DNA of 64,000 bases from Bisporella sp. PMI_857 (taxonomy: Eukaryota; Ascomycota; Leotiomycetes; Helotiales; Helotiaceae). The notes beneath the pieces were generated by a model, which was not told the origin of the DNA, did no database searches, and saw nothing but the letters and a program-made list of their open reading frames with translations. Shown here in pieces: positions 10,639 to 21,437 of this stretch (positions are counted from its first letter, which is position 1; each line of letters begins with the position of its first letter). Both the position numbers and the translations under genes were made by a program. The DNA lies in contig JAJSPD010000046.1 in assembly GCA_021307315.1 (NCBI GenBank), positions 62,001 to 126,000 of the forward strand. Direction: 5' to 3'.

Positions 10639-12850
10639 CTAAGTCGAAGTTGAGGTACTTCCCTTCCGATTCGGTGATGTCTCTTGAAGAACCAACATCT
10701 GCTTCAAGATCTTTGAACGCTCAAAATCCACCAGCACCACACTCCTGATCTCGGGATTCCATATCACGTTCGGTGGCCGTACATCGCCGTGCTCCACTCC
10801 ACAATCCAACATCTTCGTAACTGCCCGGCTCGTTTCCACAGCTAAATCCCGTCCCATGGCCAACATCCATCGCGTGCCTGCTCGCCTGCCCATGACATAA
10901 GCAGCATGTGGACTACTCTAACCCCAATATCAAGAAAGTAAGGATGAACGAGAGATATATTGCCAAGGTAGACTGATATAAGCTCTCCTTGAACTTGGTC
11001 CAAGTATCGGTAAACCGAACCTTCGTACTTCAACTTTGCTTCGAATGCCGGCACGGTCCCTTTGGCAACGAAAGTATATCCATACGATCCTAAAGTCAAT
11101 CTAAACAGAGCACCACGGGCGCCTTGCTTTCCGAGTGACTCACATCCATTATCAGGGTCTTCAGCGAGTTGATGCAACATAAGTTCCGCAAAGGACTTCC
11201 GTCCCAAAGCGTGGTGGTTGCCGGCCCCATGAGCACAATGTGCATTTACATTTGGACAAGCATCGTCCAAGGGATGTTTTCGTACAAGCCCTAATAAACA
11301 GGTCTGTGTGCAATATTGTCGGTGAAGAATATCACGCTCTTCAGGCGCCTGTGATGACTTGATGGAACGCATCTGTCCGGCACCAGACTGACGAGTTTGA
11401 GCCCCTGGCTTGCTTGGTGTTTCAACGTCTGAAGTCTCATCTGATGAGCCAGACGGGCTCTGCGGGTCTTCGTGCACAATTATCTCTGTAGAGCCACAGC
11501 TATTCTTTGCTTTCCGTGGCTTTCTAGATCTCAACATGACCGGAGACCGCTTGAAAGGATAGATTCGCGCACGAAATGCCGAAGGTAAAGGAGTCAAGCT
11601 CTTCTCCTCAGCGGGTATTTGACGTAAGATTGGTTCGTGATCGATCACAGCTCTGTGGGCAGTTTCTAGCGCGTGATTTCGCCATTTTTGGCTGCGAGGC
11701 TTCGAGCCTAACCCCATTACGCAGAAAGTTAAGGTCTGGCCTACTGCAGTGCGAGAAAGTAAAATGTCGACCTCGCTCTGCGCCTTAGCTTCAATGTTGG
11801 GTTCTGCGAAGTGATAGTAAAGTGTATGTGGTTCGTCCTCCTTAACTAAAAGGGAAACATCGGCTTCTCCAGTAGCCAATTTGCTGTACTTAAGGCCGTT
11901 CTTAATCATATATCCATAAGTTTGCGTCAGAGCTGCTGCTGTCAGCCACTCAGAGTAGTACACAAACTTCTCTGGACCGGTTGGTATTGTAATTCGATTA
12001 ATGATATTCTCCGGGACGTCTATACAGCCGCTGTCTGCCCGCAAAAGACCAGCCCGTAGATTAAAGACCGACAACTTGTGAGACGGTTTATATTCCACGA
12101 CCATACACAGGCTCCTTGTACTATCTGCCTGCTTGTATACGCAAATCTGATCGGCGTTTCGCGGTTTTGGATTCGAGCTTGAGGCTTGTCCTTTGCTTGA
12201 GATGCGGAGATCTTGCAGATTTTGCTGGACCTCTTCATTGTTATCACTAAGGGTGTTAGCATGGTTCTCGAAAATGATGCCACCGTCCAAATTGAACTTA
12301 CGTGGGCCGCTTCTATCCGTTGAGGGTGAGAGATGATGTGTGTTGTCGGTCGCTCAACGGCTGAGCGCTGATATGCCTCTAAATCCTTCTCACTTGCCAG
12401 TGGCCGGTCACAAAGGTCTTGCCCGAGTTCTGTAAGGTATTGGATAGAACTAAAAAGCCCTGCGTCTCGTGGCATGTATTCGTGAATTCTTTCGAAAAGC
12501 TGTTGCTGCAGTACTGGAAAGTCCGCCCAAGGTTTCAATAGAGTCGGGCAAGGCTTGTTCTTGGGGCTGGTAATGGAGCCCTGTGTGCTGAGGCTCTTGT
12601 CTGTCTGGATACGAAGTGGTTTCGAGAAAAGCGTGTGGCAGGCACGTATGTACTCTTCGAACGTTGTCGGTCTTGTCTTCTGTCCCTCAATCTGGGCTCG
12701 AGATGCGCCAAGGTTGTCATCACATCGAGCCCACCACTTGCAAAAGTCCCCCAAACCACAATAACCTCTCGAAATTGCAAATGAGACTTTGTTTGATGAT
12801 GTTTGAAGCTTTGATTTGGCGCAAGATGTACAAAGGGCCCAAATAGTCAA
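10639..12850 (-). pseudogene. Kinase-like gene with nuclease-like N-domain, two frameshifts
   Basis: Three overlapping minus-strand frames together read as one protein. The N-terminal part (12850 to about 12300) holds the motif TTFEEYIRACHTLFSKPLRI. The middle (about 12300-10880) begins NLDGGIIFENHANTLSDNN and contains VVEYKPSHKL, like the E-x-K of PD-(D/E)XK nucleases, with ALTQTYGYMI and LYYHFAEPN. The C-terminal part (10893-10639) has the kinase catalytic loop HGDVRPPNVIWN and LVDFERS in place of DFG. This order is common in an ascomycete family of kinase-like proteins. The frame changes near 12300 and near 10875, each needing a one-base indel. A GTAAGT sits at the first shift, but no acceptor restores the conserved segment. 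Decay or sequence error are both possible. Confidence 0.65.
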
Positions 12851-13692
12851 CTTACTAGAAAATTTTAGGAACCTAACTTAATGCGCCATTTCAGCCTGAA
12901 GGCATTTGGAAGGCATTGAAGCCTAACTGCGCCAGGATGTTTTCGGGGTACCGGATTGCTTAGCATATCACATGGCATCAAGCCCCACCACTTTCAACGT
13001 CCCGCAAACCACAAACTTTTTTCCTACATGAATAACCTCATCACTTTTTTCGAATTGCAAGCAAAGGACAGAGACTATTCAAGGATGTTTCCGAGCGAAA
13101 ATAATGACTGAGTTGTTCTGCTCGACTAGCTCCGCCAATAGACTACGTCCTACACAACACTGAGTGGCAGCTCTTTCGCCCTATATACTGCCCTAATCAG
13201 CATTCCCTTCAACGAAATATTTCATCAGATTCATTTCTCTTTTGCGCTGCGCCCCGTTACTATTTCACCGCACACGTTCCACTTATAATATTCTATCAAA
13301 GGCGCTGGAGAGTGCCTCTGGATTTTTGAAGATTCGGATTCGCCTTCGGCTTTTGCGCAAATAGGCAACCTCATTCTACTCTCGCTGAAAGGGCATAACC
13401 ACGTCCTCTACAGCTAAGGTAAATACCACAACAAGCTTCCATGCCGCCCATACAGCCACTGATATACGCAGATCTACGCATGCGCTAGCCTTAACGAACT
13501 CCAAAATCCCCAGTCCGTTCACTGCAAAGCGCGAACGATCTCTGGCTTAACCGGCTCGGATTTGCAGGCGTTCAAGACGGGGGGCACAGTATCTCCATCC
13601 TGCAAACATATTCTCTCAGCATCACGGCAATCACCCCACGCACATAGCGCACAAGGGGTGAGCTTCCTGAGCTATCAATACCCACTACAGCC
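12851..13692. other. Intergenic region upstream of the 93-aa gene
   Basis: No supported coding exon. It likely holds divergent promoters for the minus-strand kinase-like gene and the plus-strand gene at 13693. Confidence 0.35.
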
Positions 13693-13974
13693 ATGCCCCC
13701 AAAGAACCAGGACAATGTCCCAATAGCAAGTTACTTCGAAGAGCAAGCTCTTGATCCGAAAATAGATTTCGAGAATGTGCCTGAGAACCGCGTTATAATG
13801 ATTAGAGGCAAGGGAAAGATGGTCTACTGGAAGGGATGCAATGTCACTGTCTACGAGAAAGACGAGAAAGGGAAGGAGCAGACAAGGAAGCTAGTTGGCA
13901 TGCCTGACGGCCAAGGAATTGTAAAAGATGGTACTAAGCTGTACGTTACTGATGGAAAAGTGATGGAAGGGTAG
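13693..13974 (+). CDS. Small hypothetical protein, single exon, 93 aa
   Basis: ATG 13693 (ACAGCCATGC context) to TAG 13974 without an intron. The protein is hydrophilic, rich in Lys, Gly and Val, with alternating beta-like segments (VIMIRGKGKMVYWKGCNVTVY). There is no signal peptide or membrane segment. No family recognised. It ends 32 bp before the stop of the convergent gene at 14007-15202. Confidence 0.5.
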   Translation: MPPKNQDNVPIASYFEEQALDPKIDFENVPENRVIMIRGKGKMVYWKGCNVTVYEKDEKGKEQTRKLVGMPDGQGIVKDGTKLYVTDGKVMEG

Positions 13975-14006
13975 CATTGCATACGGTGGAGAATATAGAT
14001 TGCATT

Positions 14007-15202
14007 CTAGGTATATAGCTTATTTTGTATCTGAAGACCTCGTTCTAAACCTAAAGATAAGTTGATGATGGCACCATTCTTTGTCAGGATGACTGAGACG
14101 CATTCCGTTACACTCTTTCCTTCCGCTAATTCCCTCCCGCGTACGGGGCATTCAGCGATTGCGTCATGTATCTCAGGACCGAACACCTTAATGATAGCTA
14201 CATCTGGGACGCCTTTCAGAGTAGCTTCGGAGTTGGATATGATGAGTGTGATCCCTTCGTTTAGGACAACATGCAGAACTTGTTCAACCCATTTGACTTT
14301 TGCGTTGAACAGATCCATCGCGAGCTGCTCTACGTCCTGTTCGCAGATATCCAGACTCATGAGACAATCGACTGGTCCACCCCAAACAGGAAAGACCATT
14401 GTTACAGCAGCTTTCAAGTCATTCTCAACTGTAACTCTTCTGATCGCATCACACATGTATTCGTCAAAAACTTTCACGATTCCTTGTAGTGAAGCATTTT
14501 CAAACACTCGTTGCTCCTGCGTGGTGAGGTGTGAATGCTCTAGGCACGCTTAGCGGCCTTCTTGTGTAAAATGTGGGCCATACCTAAGTCCGAAGTCTCT
14601 AGTGGTGCGGTAGGCTCCGTTAACCCGTGAGGTTTATGGTGTTGTTGAGCTGTCAACGTCAATTTAGTTGGGAAACGTAATAAAAAAGAGTTAAAACGAC
14701 TGATTTCCACACCTCCAGGGAATAGTGAGCATATATACTGGGCAAAACGAGGATCGCCTGCAAATCCGCCATCCGCCGCAATAGACTCAAAGAACTCTTT
14801 CGCATCTGAATTCAACTTTAGTCGTACTGGTGCCTCCTTATTAACCTGCAGCAACTCGTTAACGACTTCCCCGAAGTCGGGTTGGATGCAAGCTGATGGC
14901 GCAATGACAGATATGAAAGCGAAATATAGATGTGGACAAGCCTTAAAAACTTGAAGGTACACATCCCGGGTTCTTTCTTTTCGCCATCGGGTAGAGTGGC
15001 CTCCCGTGGTCGTTGAACCTAATGTCAATATCAAACGATCCTGGAGGTCCTTGCGGAACTTCTTTGGAATCTCTGGAATACCAGCTTTGTTGTATTTTTC
15101 AACAACATCTCCAATCTTTTTCCTTATGCTAGAGAGCTGGGACTTTGTGGTATTCTGCTCTGGACTCGGCGCTGAGACGTAATCCGAAACGGCGTCAGGC
15201 AT
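14007..15202 (-). CDS. Hypothetical protein, two exons, 383 aa
   Basis: Exon 1 is 14584-15202 (ATG at 15202), exon 2 is 14007-14539. The 44-bp intron (14540-14583) has a GTATGG donor, a CGCTAAG branch region and a CCTAG acceptor; splicing replaces an in-frame stop and joins a Pro/Thr/Leu linker to a helical stretch (EHSHLTTQEQRVFENA). The protein is mixed alpha/beta, with no membrane segment. It has a conserved-looking core around RLILTLGSTTTGGHSTRW and a C-terminal half rich in Val, Glu and Ile. I do not recognise a family. An 80-100 bp GGAATGGAGTGATATGAAAT-like minisatellite lies just upstream. Confidence 0.6.
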
Positions 15203-15254
15203 ACTGAATAGATCAGAGGCAGGCAGAAAGATAAACTAGCCTAGCCGCCTGGCT

Positions 15255-15350
15255 GGGTGAATTGATGGAGTGATATGAAATGAGATGGAGTGATATGAAA
15301 TGGGATGGAGTGATATGAAACGGAATGGAATGGGATGGAATGGGATGGGA
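15255..15350. repeat. Minisatellite of about 20 bp
   Basis: Three near-identical copies of a unit GATGGAGTGATATGAAATGG, then a degenerate GGAATGGGAT run. It lies in the probable promoter of the minus-strand gene starting at 15202. Confidence 0.85.
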
Positions 15351-15674
15351 ATTTAAGCACTTCAGGTATTATTAATACTTGTGGCGTTTTGTAGCATCGC
15401 TACCCAATCATGACATATCATTAGCGGGGTTTACGAGTGGCGAACCTTGCTGCAGCACGTGAATGATTCATGAACATGTTGTGTAAGTCTAAGGCTCTAG
15501 TACTGTAGCATGATAAGAATTCTCATAGTCCAAAGAGGGACGGCTTACTCCGACTTAAAAGACTCTTCCGGTCTGATCCTTTTCTTTCCGCCACCAGTCG
15601 TTGCTATCTTCCAGTTCCTTCCTCCCCTTTCTCCTCGCAACATTATCCTATCACTTCCCACATCCTACAGCATC

Positions 15675-15979
15675 ATGTGCGAGTACACTGAAGCAGATAT
15701 TATTCTTGATGAATGTACCAGACCTATTAAGCACAAGATAGTGAAGCGTCTCTTCAGACGGTGCAAAGACCGGCCAAAGCCAGGACCCCGCTGTGCGGAA
15801 CCTACACTTAATAATTCCCTCGGTTCCTTTTACACTTCTAACCGAAGGGGGCCATGTAAATATTGTCGGGACTCCGGCCAATCCGTTGGAGCTGAGCGAT
15901 ATGAGGATGTAAGTCGCATTATTTGCCTTTCATAAATCGTTCTAATGCGTAATAATAGCATGATCTCCATGGTGACTAG
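15675..15979 (+). CDS. Small Cys-rich basic protein, 84 aa
   Basis: Exon 1 15675-15908 and exon 2 15959-15979, with a 50-bp intron (GTAAGT donor, TTCTAATG branch, AATAG acceptor). The protein starts MCEYTEAD and has scattered Cys and basic clusters, then RRGPCKYCRDSG near the end. This pattern (Cys-Tyr start, basic HK segment, G-x2-C, RG-x-C-x2-C) is seen in a common group of small ascomycete proteins of unknown role, perhaps metal binding. There is no secretion signal. The last exon encodes only DHDLHGD-like residues before the stop. Confidence 0.6.
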
Positions 15980-16153
15980 TAGGGAGGTCGAAAACACATA
16001 ATTAGTCCGGCGCGGGGGTGGGAGTGGTGGAGGGGCGGAGTAGTACCAGAGTAGCTAGCTCGGTTAGATTTAGGACGGCTTAGCGTCGACGTAGAAATAC
16101 GTTCCTTCCCCAACATCGCCCGTCACATATTTCTCTAAATATCCACGATCCAT

Positions 16154-16984
16154 ATGTCACAATCCAACAACAACCCAATAGTCTTAGACTTTAATAGTCT
16201 TAAATTCCTTTCAGCCGGCAAATCTGGAATTGTGTATGCAATTGACGAGGAAAGAATTCTGAAAGAATATGATAAGAAGGACGACATTGAAGCTGAGCGT
16301 CTGGCATTTGCACGTCTCGGTTCACATACGAACATTGTGCGACATTTAGGCGCTACGAGCAATGGTTCTATCATCCTTGAACGCGGACAGCCTCTCCGGA
16401 CGGTAATCGAAGGTACGAATGCAGACAAGATCCCATTGGAGAGAAAACTTCGGTGGCTAAGGGGTGCTGCAGAGGGAATTCAACACATGCACCAAAATAG
16501 AATTATTCATGCTGATATCGGATGTCACAATATGGTCTTGGTTCAGGACTGTGTGAAAATAATTGATTTCGAAGGTTCCAGCATCGATAGCGAAGAAGCA
16601 ACGTCTAGTTATGAGTGGTTTAGCTACCAAGACTCAATACCAGCAATAAGTCAAAAGACCGATATTTTCGCTTTTGGGTGTGCGATATACGAGATAATGA
16701 CAGGCAAGCCTCCTCACCACGATCTTGCGGCATCGAACAACCGAAGGGATCTTGTCAAACGAAGATATGCCGAAAAGATATTTCCCGAAGTCGCAAATAT
16801 ATCGTCCGGCACAGTGATGCAGAGTTGCTGGAATGGTACTTTCAATTCCATGAGTGAGGTTCTTCAAGCACTCGAAGCAATCAGCCTACCGAGTACAAGC
16901 GGAGTTGGCGAGGAGTATCCTAAGTACCGAGCGTGTTGCCCGCTGGAATCTATCGCGAGATACTTTTGCGTCTTATGCAGATGA
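16154..16984 (+). CDS. Small protein kinase, 276 aa
   Basis: A single-exon kinase domain almost without extensions. Glycine-rich loop SAGKSGIVYAI at residues 20-30, ATP lysine in RILKEYD (K37), candidate alpha-C glutamate at E46 or E48, catalytic loop IIHADIGCHNMVL (D121, N126) with HAD in place of HRD, and DFEG at 138-141 in place of DFG plus one residue. A later TDIFAFGCAIYEIMTGKPPH matches the F-helix segment. All catalytic residues are present, so activity is plausible. Such compact kinases are expanded in ascomycetes; substrates are unknown. The start ATG is well placed, with no upstream frame. The last 30 residues hold several Cys. Confidence 0.8.
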   Translation: MSQSNNNPIVLDFNSLKFLSAGKSGIVYAIDEERILKEYDKKDDIEAERLAFARLGSHTNIVRHLGATSNGSIILERGQPLRTVIEGTNADKIPLERKLRWLRGAAEGIQHMHQNRIIHADIGCHNMVLVQDCVKIIDFEGSSIDSEEATSSYEWFSYQDSIPAISQKTDIFAFGCAIYEIMTGKPPHHDLAASNNRRDLVKRRYAEKIFPEVANISSGTVMQSCWNGTFNSMSEVLQALEAISLPSTSGVGEEYPKYRACCPLESIARYFCVLCR

Positions 16985-17695
16985 TTGCCTGTGGAAGGTG
17001 AGGACTGGGCCAACGTCACCGCGCTAGACAGACGAAAGTTGCAATGATGGATTTTATGGTACCAGAGCTGCATTGATCGGAAGGATTTGGATATACAAAG
17101 AGGGCGTACTACGGACGACTACAAAGGCTGATGAAGCAAGAGAAGGAGGCATTTGTCGGAGCTGCTATCTGCAGCTCTGATAGTGACACCACGACGGTGA
17201 GTACAGCTGCGTGTGCCTGGAGGAAACATTCCCCCCCAAAACCATGTGACGAGGCATAATGATAAGGGCGTAAGAGCGATAGGCACGTGGATAGCAGCAA
17301 CTGCCATCGCAGGACGTAATCCGGCAAGCACGGTAGCGCCTAAGGCTTCATCTGCATGTCTGTATAACCATTGTATCAAAAACCGACGAAGACTAAGATT
17401 AACTCTAGTTATTATTAATTCTACTATGCAGTATAGCAAGTCGCGAAGTCAGCCTGATCCTGCCTCAAACTGAGAATCAGTGCATCTTTGTACGGCCAAT
17501 CTTATCCTCTCTTACAACATCCGCCACTTCTTCTTCTGGCTCATCTGCCTCTTGCGTAGCACTCTTGCTAAATGGTATCCTTAAAAAGAAACAGTTAAAG
17601 AAAATAACTTATGAATAACAACTTCGTAGACTTGCTAAGCAAAAATTTGTGATTCCAAAACTATAAATTTGTCTCGTGACAGGGTGCGTCTCGGG
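16985..17695. other. Intergenic region with degenerate coding traces
   Basis: No intact gene. A stretch near 17105-17200 reads as YGRLQRLMKQEKEAFVGAA in one plus frame and ends at a GTGAGT, which may be a relic exon of something unidentified. Confidence 0.3.
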
Positions 17696-17880
17696 ATGCA
17701 GGGACAGACGTTAGGCTATTTCATTCATCTCTTAGATTTGAGACATTGTGTTGGATTGCGGGTGGAGCATCGTGACGTACAGCCACCGAATGTGCTGTGG
17801 TGTCTGAATGCTTTTTATACTTGGCTTCGATATCTGGAGGAAGCAGGTTTAGTGGAATCGGATAACAATTCCGCATAGGT
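17696..17880 (+). pseudogene. Relic of a kinase-like gene
   Basis: A 60-codon open stretch contains GLRVEHRDVQPPNVLW, clearly the catalytic loop seen in the kinase-like gene at 10639-12850 (CGVEHGDVRPPNVIW). The surrounding sequence has no other recognisable part of the kinase. It is on the opposite strand to that gene. The G-to-R and R-to-Q changes are both of the C/G-to-T/A kind. Confidence 0.6.
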
Positions 17881-18493
17881 AGATTTGAAAGTGGTATGGC
17901 TGGTCGACGTCCGCTCACGCTCGTTTTTGATACTGGTCCATGTTAGATAGCACACTCATTTGAATAATAATCTTCTGACTCTAAATCAGAATAGTACCGT
18001 CTCACCCAAGCTCCCCGTCCCATCCTTCCAACCAAACTCCCTCTTCCTAGATCAAGAGAATTGGGAATCGTTTTTAGCTTCAGTCTATATCGGTGAACCG
18101 AAAACCAAATTGGTCCCATTTCTAAGATGCCACTTTCGGCGCCCGAGCGCTTATTCTAAACTCTAAAAATAGACGCGATTCTCACTTACTAAGAAGTTCA
18201 TTAGCCTATAAGAGTTATAGAAAGTGTACTTCGCCCCGCTGTACAACTACCCAATCAGAGCTGTAGATACACATCCTCTGGAGATGTCATTCTTGCAGTT
18301 TAATTGGCTGGGTATTGAAGCGCACTGATTGCTCAACAACGCTATCTTGAGGGAAAGTTATCTACTTATACAGGACTTTCGTGGGGTTGGAGTCGCTCGG
18401 TCTTCTAACTGTCATTAGACTGTATCACCAGATCTATCACTCCAAGATCCCGCAGCTTCCTAACCGTGTCCATTGCTAAGTAAGAAAAATGAA
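17881..18493. other. Intergenic region, no gene seen
   Basis: Only short open frames without splice support. Confidence 0.4.
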
Positions 18494-20205
18494 TCAAACG
18501 TCAAAATGAACATATGGAACCCATAATCCCACATCCTCCTCGTCCACTGGGACAACGTCTCTCAGCAGCCTGTCAACCCCCTGGTTTGCATCATCTAAGC
18601 TCGGATCCTCAACCGCTTTCAGACTTGCATCTCGCCTTCTGGCTAATATGCTCTCGCGTTTGGCTTTTGTTGGCATTCTTATCCAACGGTCGCGAAGTTC
18701 CCTAGCTGCATGGAGTCCCCAGCATACTGATTCATCTGTCATACCTTTATCTCTCATTTCCTCGTACGTAATTCTTGCCATTTCCACACATACTTCATCA
18801 TTTACCTTCCACAACGTTCCGACAACGTGACGATAGCCTGCTAGCTAGCATGCACTTATCAGATGAATGTTCTCGTCAACAAACTTATCGCCTTCGATTC
18901 GACCGGTCCCACACGCCGAAAGGTAAGCAAGAAATGGTGAGCGTTCACGGAGGTTCAATTCTAAAAGATTAGCAACCGTCAGCGCGTCGCTCTTCCCGTC
19001 CTCTAGAAGTAAATAGCTCTCTAGTGGATCCTTGTCGCTAGTATAGCCATGGCCAGCGAAATGGAATAGACTACAATGTGGCAAATGTGACATGACATCT
19101 TGTTTGCGTCTCCCAGGCTCAATAGACTCCAACATCATTGACCGGCACAGGTCATGTAGCATTTTAACCTCTTTCGTTACGAAGGGAAGCCTGGGACTTC
19201 CTGGCGTATTCTCGATCGCAACAAGAAGAGCCTTGGCAGGGTTCGATGTAGTATCTTCTGCACCACGCTGTTGGCTGCGGCCGTGTATAATTGCTTTGAT
19301 AGACGAGCTGTAAGACGACATAACTCTATCAAGCACTGTTTCAGCAGAACAGTTGGTGTGATATCCTGCCGCGTGGAGTGGGAATTTGCTTAGTGAGCCG
19401 GTAGGAATCCACCATATACGAGGCCAGCAACCGTCGGAAGGTGCTTTGGTGAATCCTAGGGTATCGAGAACCGGTTGCACTACGGCCTCCCACAGCCATT
19501 CAAGCATTTTTGGAGTCGCTAAACTCTCTGTCATATGATCTTGAATATCGCTGGTGCGAAGGCGAGGCAGCTCGAGAGACCGGAGTTGACTTTTCTCGAC
19601 AATTAAAGCATCACAGCGGTATTCACTAACGTTAATAACAACGATCGGACCGTTCTCCGCTGCGGTCATTAATTCGTCCTCAGATGGGGCAAAGAGAAAT
19701 CGACCAAATCCGGGCAACGTCCGAATTCTTTTAATTTTTTTTTCTAACTTTTGCCCAGCAGCGATACGTTGGTCGACTTGACGTTCGATCAACGGTTTTG
19801 GGGCATCGAGTTGATTTCGAAGATTAATATATTCTTTGGCAAGCACGGGATAATGTTTGTGAAGCTCGGATATGTCAGCACGTATTTCGTTTATAGATCC
19901 TGCAATCACTTCACGACCAATTTCTAATAGTTGGATTGCATCAGAGGTGTTTTTTCGGCATTTAATGCGATTGCTGCCGCATCAGAAGCCAAACCAGAAA
20001 CATTTATAAGTAGGCGTTGCCTATCTGAGGCTTCAAGAGAGCGATGTGTGAGTAAAGGAACTAAAGCAACGACTTTAGAGGCAGTTTGACAGGCTTCCGG
20101 CCAATTTTTAGCATAAGCGTGTAATTTAAGCATGGCCCTACCAGGTTCTAAACGATCATTAATGAGGGAAGAGGAATTGTCAAGAGCTTCTTGATATTGC
20201 TGGAG
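18494..20205 (-). pseudogene. TPR-CHAT protease gene, truncated and interrupted
   Basis: The minus strand encodes the C-terminal part of a fungal TPR-CHAT protein. First come helical TPR-like repeats (about 20200-19930), then a linker (IRADISELHKHYPVLAKEY), then a CHAT domain with the caspase-like dyad in LFHFAGHG (His) and LSACGTG (Cys), and a C-terminal segment to the stop at 18494. Two lesions are visible. There is a one-base frameshift near 19925, next to a run of six A. There is also a TAG at 18845-18847 inside SAC-stop-LAGYRHVVGTLW, where the family has Gln (SACQLAG). After the TAG the same frame stays open for 117 codons. The 5' part is missing: sequence 5' of about 20200 is a fragment of a Myb-like gene. 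Confidence 0.8.
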
Positions 20206-20640
20206 CCGTAACAGGTGCAGCGCGTGGCCTTCGCCGTTTTGCAGGTCGTGGGCTTTCATCCTCAGTACCGCAGATATTGTGATCATCACCGATGTTCACG
20301 GAATGGTGGGTTTCGCTGCTGGTCAAAATATGCGTGTCTTGGTGCCCTCGTTTCCCCTCCCGCTCCCCCGTCCCGGGATCGCCGCTATGTACCAGCCCAG
20401 GTGGAGAAGAGGAACTCCGAGAGATCCTTGAAGTATAACAGTGCTCGTCGTTGGTCAGAGCCGCTGGATGGATCTTAGATTGTGCTCGACTCAAGGAGTT
20501 GGTGGAAGACGCTGTTTCAAGACGCGTTCCATTAGCAAATTGTTCCCTAAAAATTTCTAAAAACGGGGAGGTTGGTGGTGTAACTACCTACCCTCAAGCC
20601 TAGCAAGTAACGTATGACTGAGTGAGATACTCAGCTGATC
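20195..20640 (-). pseudogene. 5' fragment of Myb-like gene, duplicated from the 32-kb locus
   Basis: About 440 bp are roughly 95% identical to 32430-32885. They cover the 3' end of the acidic protein gene (LSISLSHTLLARLEGR then stop) and the first 100 or so codons of the Myb-like gene (SLSRAQSKIHPAALTNDEHC onward). The copy stops abruptly after RRRPRAAPVT, where it meets the TPR-CHAT gene. This copy keeps CAA in EIFREQFANGT, where the 32-kb copy has TAA. Confidence 0.8.
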
Positions 20641-21437
20641 TTCTGAATCACCAGCCTCAAAGGGGAAAGTGTACCAGAATTTGTACTCAGGCAACAAATT
20701 TTCTGCCCCCATACCACTTTGTCATTGAATCTTATCTGCTAGAGTGGAGGGGTCCCATTACAGTAACAAAGCTCCTGGCGGGGACTCCAACTCGCTTGCA
20801 GGCGTACGGAGTAAATGATGTGACTAGCTGCTGCCTACACGGAACTAGCTTGCAAGACCCTTGTCAAAGGCGCTTAACTAAATGAGGCGCTGAGCGACCT
20901 GCGACGTGGTCTCTTTGGTACAAGGTGTCAAAACCTTCTTCCCTTGAATCAAATGTCAAACGCAAATTCAGCAACTCTCAATCCTGTCTGAATAACTAAG
21001 TATAAAGAGGTTCGCGCACATGATTAAACTCGCAGCCACATAACGCATTGTGACAGCAATAGCAAGATGCATAAATATGAAGCGGAGCCAGGCAGGGAGC
21101 CAGGCAATTTAAATCAGCCCTCTCAGAAGCAAAGTGTGCACTGGCCGGGTGCTCCCGACCCACCAGCGCTTGCAGCCCTTCCGTGAGGCGTGACTCTAGT
21201 CAAAGCAGGCTTCAGGTGGCCTTGTGTCGCTATAGCCTCGTGCGCAGTATTGATTGCTACCTTCGATATTACCTTGCAAAACATCATGTTAATGATCATT
21301 TGACTCTTTTGCCCGCATACAAAGTATTGCGTATCCACTTTTATTTATTTATCGTGGCCCTGGCTCTGGCTCTGCCAACGCCAGCATCTGAGCCTCCTCA
21401 GCTCAACCAACACACCACTGATGTCAAAGCCGGGGCC
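20641..21437. other. Intergenic region upstream of the NLR
   Basis: No supported gene. It is the probable NLR promoter and 5' leader. An open stretch at 21183-21437 is in frame with NLR exon 1 but has no ATG before 21438. Confidence 0.4.

Noticed and set aside
12247..12301. Reading the kinase-like gene's first frame change as an intron (GTAAGT to CTTAG)
   Set aside because: The acceptor is out of phase and the intron would remove the conserved GIIFENHANTLSD segment.
17109..17473. Frames of 70-106 codons on both strands
   Set aside because: They overlap each other and show no motif or splice logic.
18845..18862. An intron from GTGCATG to GCAG that would remove the CHAT stop
   Set aside because: It would be only about 18 bp and would delete the conserved SACQL residues.
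21183..21437. Upstream extension of NLR exon 1 with a hydrophobic segment
   Set aside because: No ATG in frame before 21438; the open stretch starts at a GTG.
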